In this document: piece after piece, positions 60,026 through 64,000 of the stretch
Position numbering within the stretch: position 1 is the stretch's first letter
Layout: the number at the start of each line of letters is the position of its first letter
NCBI RefSeq assembly: GCF_900129975.1
Contig: NZ_FSRG01000006.1
Coordinates: 62,001 to 126,000, forward strand
Length of the DNA stretch: 64,000 nt
Source of the DNA: Halodesulfovibrio marinisediminis DSM 17456
GTDB lineage: Bacteria > Desulfobacterota > Desulfovibrionia > Desulfovibrionales > Desulfovibrionaceae
Reading direction: 5' to 3'
The notes under the pieces: model-generated
Databases searched by the model: none
Seen by the model: the letters and a program-made list of their open reading frames with translations, nothing else
Told to the model about the DNA's origin: nothing
Made by a program: the position numbers and the translations under genes

Positions 60026-63000
60026 TTATTTAAGAGAAGGCAGTAAATCCACAGCCCTAAACGGAATGAGCACTGCATCTTTAAGAATGGAGAACACGCC
60101 GCCGCCAATCTTACCGAAGGTACGCGGTACAACGCTCAAACCATCCACTGTAATTTCCGGGTCATCCCAGCTGCCTACAATGGTTACTGGAACCGTCGGG
60201 ATGCGGGCATATGTCACGCTTACCTTATAATCAATCTTTTTATTCGGCAGATCAATTTTACCGCCACCGCGCATATCCATAAACGGAGAAGTAACAGTGG
60301 TATTATCACTGCTCATGATGCCCTGCCTGATGCTGCCATCACTCACAGCAGAGTCGAATGTTGTTTTTTCAATCTCTCCGTTATTATCCTTGCTGAATCC
60401 AAAGAAGCCATCCTTAACGGAAACTCCCCAGATGCCATCAAGACTGGCTAAGATATCGTAGTTAGAGGCAAGCTGCCCTGTTGCTTCCAGATAGCCTGTA
60501 CCCTGTCCACCAAGATAATCTTCGCCTGCTGCGCCTTTAGAAGCCAATGCCAAGTCCACGCCGTTAACGTTCAACACAACGCGGCTATCCAGCTTCTCTT
60601 TAAGCACGCCTGCAAACTCACCGGCAATCGTGCCTTTGTACAAGTTCGCTTCCAATGGCCCTATCTGAATTTTTCCGTCAGCAATAACCACCGGAGTCAC
60701 AAGCTTTTGGATATCAAAAGGATCATAGCGCAACGCGCCTACTTTAAGGCTGCCTTTAACATCCACTTCTTTAAGCCATTCAAGATTCCACGACTTCTTA
60801 TTAAAGAACTTCGCACGTACATCCACATCTTCAGGCGGGAAGTAGCCGTTAAGCATAATGTCGCCCACCTCGACATCCGCACGCACGGTCGGGACTTTTC
60901 CATTCAGGTTAACCAGCAAGGAGCCTTTCAATGCGGAATCATCCACGTATCCGATAACATTATACAGCGCATAGCGCCCCCTGCGCAGGTCAATTTCACC
61001 ACGCAGCCCAGCACGGCTGAACGCTGCGGGATCGCGAGTCTGCCATCGCAGCAGATTCAGAGTCTGTAGTATCGGGCGCAGGTCAAAGTCTTCACCATTA
61101 AAGTTTCCTTTAAATTCAGGCGCTGAAATAAAGCGCTTGCCGCTACCCTCAATTTTGAAACTCTGTTCGTCGAACACCAATGTACCATTGGTAAATGTCA
61201 CATCCTCTGTTTCCAGATTGTAGGTAGTCTTGCTTATCAGATGCGCTGAGAGCGGAACGCGTTCGCCACTCACTTCCATTGTACCCATCCACGTCAGGTC
61301 CAGATCGATGTTGTCACCGCGCACAGGCAAAACGCGCTTGGCGCTCATAATGATCGGGCCCTTAACACGGGTCAGATAGGTACTGTCAGAATCTTTCGCA
61401 TCATACAATACTGAAATATCCCAATAATATGGCAAGTCATTTCCTGCCTTATCCGGTACCTTTGTTAAACTCTTACCGGAAAGATCAATCTTCAGCTCAT
61501 CAAAGAAATTCTGCGTGGAGGACATGGTGCCGTCAGGCTGCTCGGTCGGCAATGACTTCACATATCCTTTTTTAAACACTGCATTCACGGTACCACCAAG
61601 ACCGGCAGCCAAACCAAACACTGTTTTCGCCTTAGCACGAACATCAATATTACCGTTTGCAATGCCGGTAATAACAGTATCTCCCGTAAGGATACGGCTG
61701 ATCTCTGTTGAATCCACATTGGTAAAAGTGGCCTGCAGGCGTAGATCATCCGCAATGGTTAACAACGAGTCAACGCTGCCGCCATAAGCTTTGCCGATCT
61801 TATAGGAAGTAAGCGTATCTTCGTTCGGAGCTGGCCAGCAGCGGAATGCCAGATCATGGATAGCAAAACCATACGCCGTTGCACGCTTTGCACCGATGCG
61901 AATATCGTAACCCACAGAAAGTTCAGCCAACGAATCTGCCTTTTCCGCCGTCTTTCCATTCTGTTTTTCAGCACCATTAGCAGAAGCCTTCTTCGCATCC
62001 TTTTCAAGTTCATCATCAGTAAGGCGGAAGATAGGCGGTGCATCGTCCGTAGGTTTAGGAAGCACGTCCGGCGGGGTCAGGCTAAGTTCTGGAAAAATTC
62101 TGTTCACATCAATGTCTTCACCGGATGCATCGATGTAAATTACCGGATCGGAAAAGTCTTTCACGCCACCGACGCCTTCAAGCTTCATGCCCAGCACCTC
62201 AGCCTTCAAGCTATCCGCCCACACGTGATCTTTTGTCAGTTCAACAGAAAGAAGACCGTCGATGCTGTCCAAAGCATGGTTCAAGCTCGTCGGAAGGTTT
62301 TCTGTAAACCCAAACCAGTATGGCAGGCTCAAGTCCTGCACCTCTGCCTGCCCTGCAAGCTTCCAGTTCGCGTTGTCGATGTCGGTCAACTTACCGTTAA
62401 AGTCCAGTCTGCCCTTGGCAACTTCTGCCTTTACTTCGGTTAATGCCACTTCACGGGAAGGCCAATTGAGTTCATACAGCACTTTAATTGCTGTCGGCAC
62501 AACACGCCCTTCCAACTCAATATCGCCATCCCATTTTACAGAACCAATCACGTTTTCCGCAGTAAGAGTAGCCAGACTTAAGTCGCTCTCGCCTACAACC
62601 TCCAACCGCCCGTTAGTAGGTACGATACTGTTTTCAATTCCAAACGAGATATCAAACAGAGTTTTTGCATTGAAATCTATATTCAGGTTCAGGTCCGTGG
62701 CGGCAACAAAATCTTTTCCGCTATCCGTTTCCTGCTCCCACACAACACGACCGCGCTGGATATCAATGCCCTTCAAGTCAAAGCTACCGGTAATGTCGCC
62801 CATGGAGAATTCTACATCCATATTAGCCACATCTTCCTTGGCTTCTTCTTTTTTCGCCAGCAAGGCATCAGAAAGCACCACTTCAAGATCCTGTAATCTC
62901 AAGTGATCAATTAACACCTTGCCGCTGAACAATGTCGGGATATCAACTTTCGACTGCACACCGCCCACGGACACAATAGTTTTCTCTGTATCCGGATCAA

Positions 63001-63220
63001 CAACCTGCACATCCGAGGCGTCAATAGCCAGCGGCACAATAGAAAGCTTCAACTCACCGTTAATAAGCCATTTAAATCCGGTAGCCTCGGTCAAGTTGCG
63101 TTCAATAAGATCTGGAAAATTTGAGGACCGTATATACCACCCTGCGTATACGGAAAGACCGCCGAGGCACACGGCAACGGTAAGAAGAATATAAAAAAAT
63201 ACACGTATTGCTGGACGCAC
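60026..63220 (-). CDS. AsmA-family protein (large)
   Basis: A 1064-residue envelope protein starting at GTG (63220) with GAGG about seven bases upstream. An N-terminal transmembrane anchor (IRVFFYILLTVAVCLGGLSVYAGWYI) leads into the AsmA N-terminal domain (LTEATGFKWLINGELKLSIVPLAIDASDVQV). The long middle is a repetitive beta structure with a Lys/Glu/Ala-rich helical insert (LTDDELEKDAKKASANGAEKQNGKTAEK, about 400-425). The C-terminus has the AsmA duplicate VPVTIVGSWDDPEITVDGL. AsmA-like proteins act in lipid transport between membranes. Terminator at 59931-59961. Confidence 0.9.
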   Translation of the reverse strand: MRPAIRVFFYILLTVAVCLGGLSVYAGWYIRSSNFPDLIERNLTEATGFKWLINGELKLSIVPLAIDASDVQVVDPDTEKTIVSVGGVQSKVDIPTLFSGKVLIDHLRLQDLEVVLSDALLAKKEEAKEDVANMDVEFSMGDITGSFDLKGIDIQRGRVVWEQETDSGKDFVAATDLNLNIDFNAKTLFDISFGIENSIVPTNGRLEVVGESDLSLATLTAENVIGSVKWDGDIELEGRVVPTAIKVLYELNWPSREVALTEVKAEVAKGRLDFNGKLTDIDNANWKLAGQAEVQDLSLPYWFGFTENLPTSLNHALDSIDGLLSVELTKDHVWADSLKAEVLGMKLEGVGGVKDFSDPVIYIDASGEDIDVNRIFPELSLTPPDVLPKPTDDAPPIFRLTDDELEKDAKKASANGAEKQNGKTAEKADSLAELSVGYDIRIGAKRATAYGFAIHDLAFRCWPAPNEDTLTSYKIGKAYGGSVDSLLTIADDLRLQATFTNVDSTEISRILTGDTVITGIANGNIDVRAKAKTVFGLAAGLGGTVNAVFKKGYVKSLPTEQPDGTMSSTQNFFDELKIDLSGKSLTKVPDKAGNDLPYYWDISVLYDAKDSDSTYLTRVKGPIIMSAKRVLPVRGDNIDLDLTWMGTMEVSGERVPLSAHLISKTTYNLETEDVTFTNGTLVFDEQSFKIEGSGKRFISAPEFKGNFNGEDFDLRPILQTLNLLRWQTRDPAAFSRAGLRGEIDLRRGRYALYNVIGYVDDSALKGSLLVNLNGKVPTVRADVEVGDIMLNGYFPPEDVDVRAKFFNKKSWNLEWLKEVDVKGSLKVGALRYDPFDIQKLVTPVVIADGKIQIGPLEANLYKGTIAGEFAGVLKEKLDSRVVLNVNGVDLALASKGAAGEDYLGGQGTGYLEATGQLASNYDILASLDGIWGVSVKDGFFGFSKDNNGEIEKTTFDSAVSDGSIRQGIMSSDNTTVTSPFMDMRGGGKIDLPNKKIDYKVSVTYARIPTVPVTIVGSWDDPEITVDGLSVVPRTFGKIGGGVFSILKDAVLIPFRAVDLLPSLK

Positions 63221-63485
63221 TTACTAACCTCAATACAAAATATGGTTAAGCTATTCGAAGTGACACTGTACTATACACAGGCCACAAAGCAAACAGGTGT
63301 CGGACAAGAGGCAAAAGAAATACCCTTTACCGAACTCCAAGGCTTGAATACAGTACAACAGCTAATTACGCCGTTGCATTGACAATAATACATGCAGAAA
63401 AAATATCTTGTAACAATAACAGCAGCCTTGAACACAAATCCCTCTGCACAACCAAGGGATACCAACAATACTGGAGTAACACACA

Positions 63486-64000
63486 ATGAAGACAGTAATT
63501 CTTGATGGTGTAACACTTAATCCCGGTGACAACCCGTGGACTCCGATTGAAGACCTTCTTCCTGTTACGCTGTACGAAAAAACAGAAGACGAAGATATTA
63601 TTCAGCGTAGTAAAGACGCAGAAATCTTACTGACCAACAAAACTCCGCTTACAAAAGAAACCCTAGAACAACTTCCGAATCTCAAATATATTGGTGTGCT
63701 TGCCACCGGCTACGACGTGGTCGACATTAAAGCCGCTGCTGAACGTGATATCCCGGTAACCAACACCCCGGGCTATGCAAACAACGCAGTACCTGAACAC
63801 GTATTCGCGCTTATCTTCGAGTGCTACAGACAAGTAAGTCTCCATTCCCAGCAAGTAAAGGATGGGGAATGGGGCAAAAACGGCCAGTTCTGCTTCTGGA
63901 GCACTTCACAGCGTGAACTTGGCGGCAAAACTATCGGCATCATCGGCTTTGGTAACACCGGCAACAACGTTGCACGCATCGCAAACGGTTTCGGTATGAA
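63486..64000 (+). CDS. D-2-hydroxyacid dehydrogenase (partial at right edge)
   Basis: The frame opens at an ATG with GGAG nine bases upstream and stays open to the window end (171+ codons). MKTVILDGVTLNPGDNPWTPIED, then KTPLTKETLEQLPNLKYIGVLATGYDVVDIKAAAERDIPVTNTPGYANNAVPEHVFAL and GKTIGIIGFGNTGNNVA form the catalytic domain and the start of the NAD-binding domain of the 2-hydroxyacid dehydrogenase family, of the hydroxypyruvate/glyoxylate reductase kind. Such an enzyme would link to glycine/serine metabolism, for which the gcv cluster lies 10 kb upstream. Substrate is not certain. Confidence 0.9.
   Translation, partial: MKTVILDGVTLNPGDNPWTPIEDLLPVTLYEKTEDEDIIQRSKDAEILLTNKTPLTKETLEQLPNLKYIGVLATGYDVVDIKAAAERDIPVTNTPGYANNAVPEHVFALIFECYRQVSLHSQQVKDGEWGKNGQFCFWSTSQRELGGKTIGIIGFGNTGNNVARIANGFGM

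Noticed and set aside
1-64000. CRISPR array, rRNA operon, transposase or integrase
   Set aside because: None was seen on either strand; the only repeated sequences are the dispersed families and island blocks listed.

Overview
The window looks like chromosome from a marine Desulfovibrionaceae bacterium, most like Halodesulfovibrio/Desulfovibrio. This is inferred from a Desulfovibrio-type outer-membrane porin, DUF438 hemerythrin/PAS and DUF169 proteins, split glycine decarboxylase genes (gcvPA/gcvPB), several sensor-kinase systems and dispersed repeats starting GCCTCCGGC. Overall composition is moderately AT-rich. No rRNA, intact tRNA, CRISPR array, integrase or transposase was found.

Layout. 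(1) 1-4.4 kb, minus strand: baseplate/tail genes of a P2/Mu-like phage or tailocin in the order unknown-V-W-J-I, with a Mor-like activator upstream and three copies of an 18-bp promoter motif. (2) 5.0-8.5 kb: PH-domain protein, a two-gene AAA ATPase + HNH nuclease defence module resembling Septu (PtuAB), and small accessory genes. (3) 8.6-11.0 kb, minus strand: phage replication proteins and an M15 peptidase; the replication gene carries an in-frame copy of a dispersed palindromic repeat. (4) 11.0-19.0 kb: island of cassettes (unknown protein; RRM protein; GC-rich P-type cation ATPase; PAP2 membrane phosphatase) separated by two families of degenerate direct repeats, one resembling a CCA-ending tRNA/tmRNA tail plus terminator. 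(5) 19.4-26 kb: small lipoproteins, WG-repeat protein, a second copy of a small phage-linked protein with a zinc-ribbon protein and a helix-turn-helix regulator, a methyltransferase.

(6) 26.5-42 kb, core: porin, periplasmic MsrB, a four-gene cell-envelope operon (COG3014 lipoprotein, LpoB-like, DUF6844-like, CsgG-like), DUF169, DUF438, rhodanese with a clear promoter/operator, RtcB-like ligase, YchF. (7) 41.5-53.3 kb: substrate-binding protein plus large hybrid kinase, phosphoglucomutase, a CheY-like receiver, and gcvH-gcvPA-gcvPB-lpd without gcvT. (8) 53.3-64 kb: a 1-kb spacer containing a strongly structured RNA candidate, a VWA-OmpA protein, a small secreted protein, an NtrC-type two-component pair, a giant AsmA protein and the start of a D-2-hydroxyacid dehydrogenase.

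The most novel-looking items are the structured element at 53.8 kb, the repeat-delimited cassette island, the palindromic element inside a phage replication gene, and the Mor-linked promoter family with a probable leaderless transcript.
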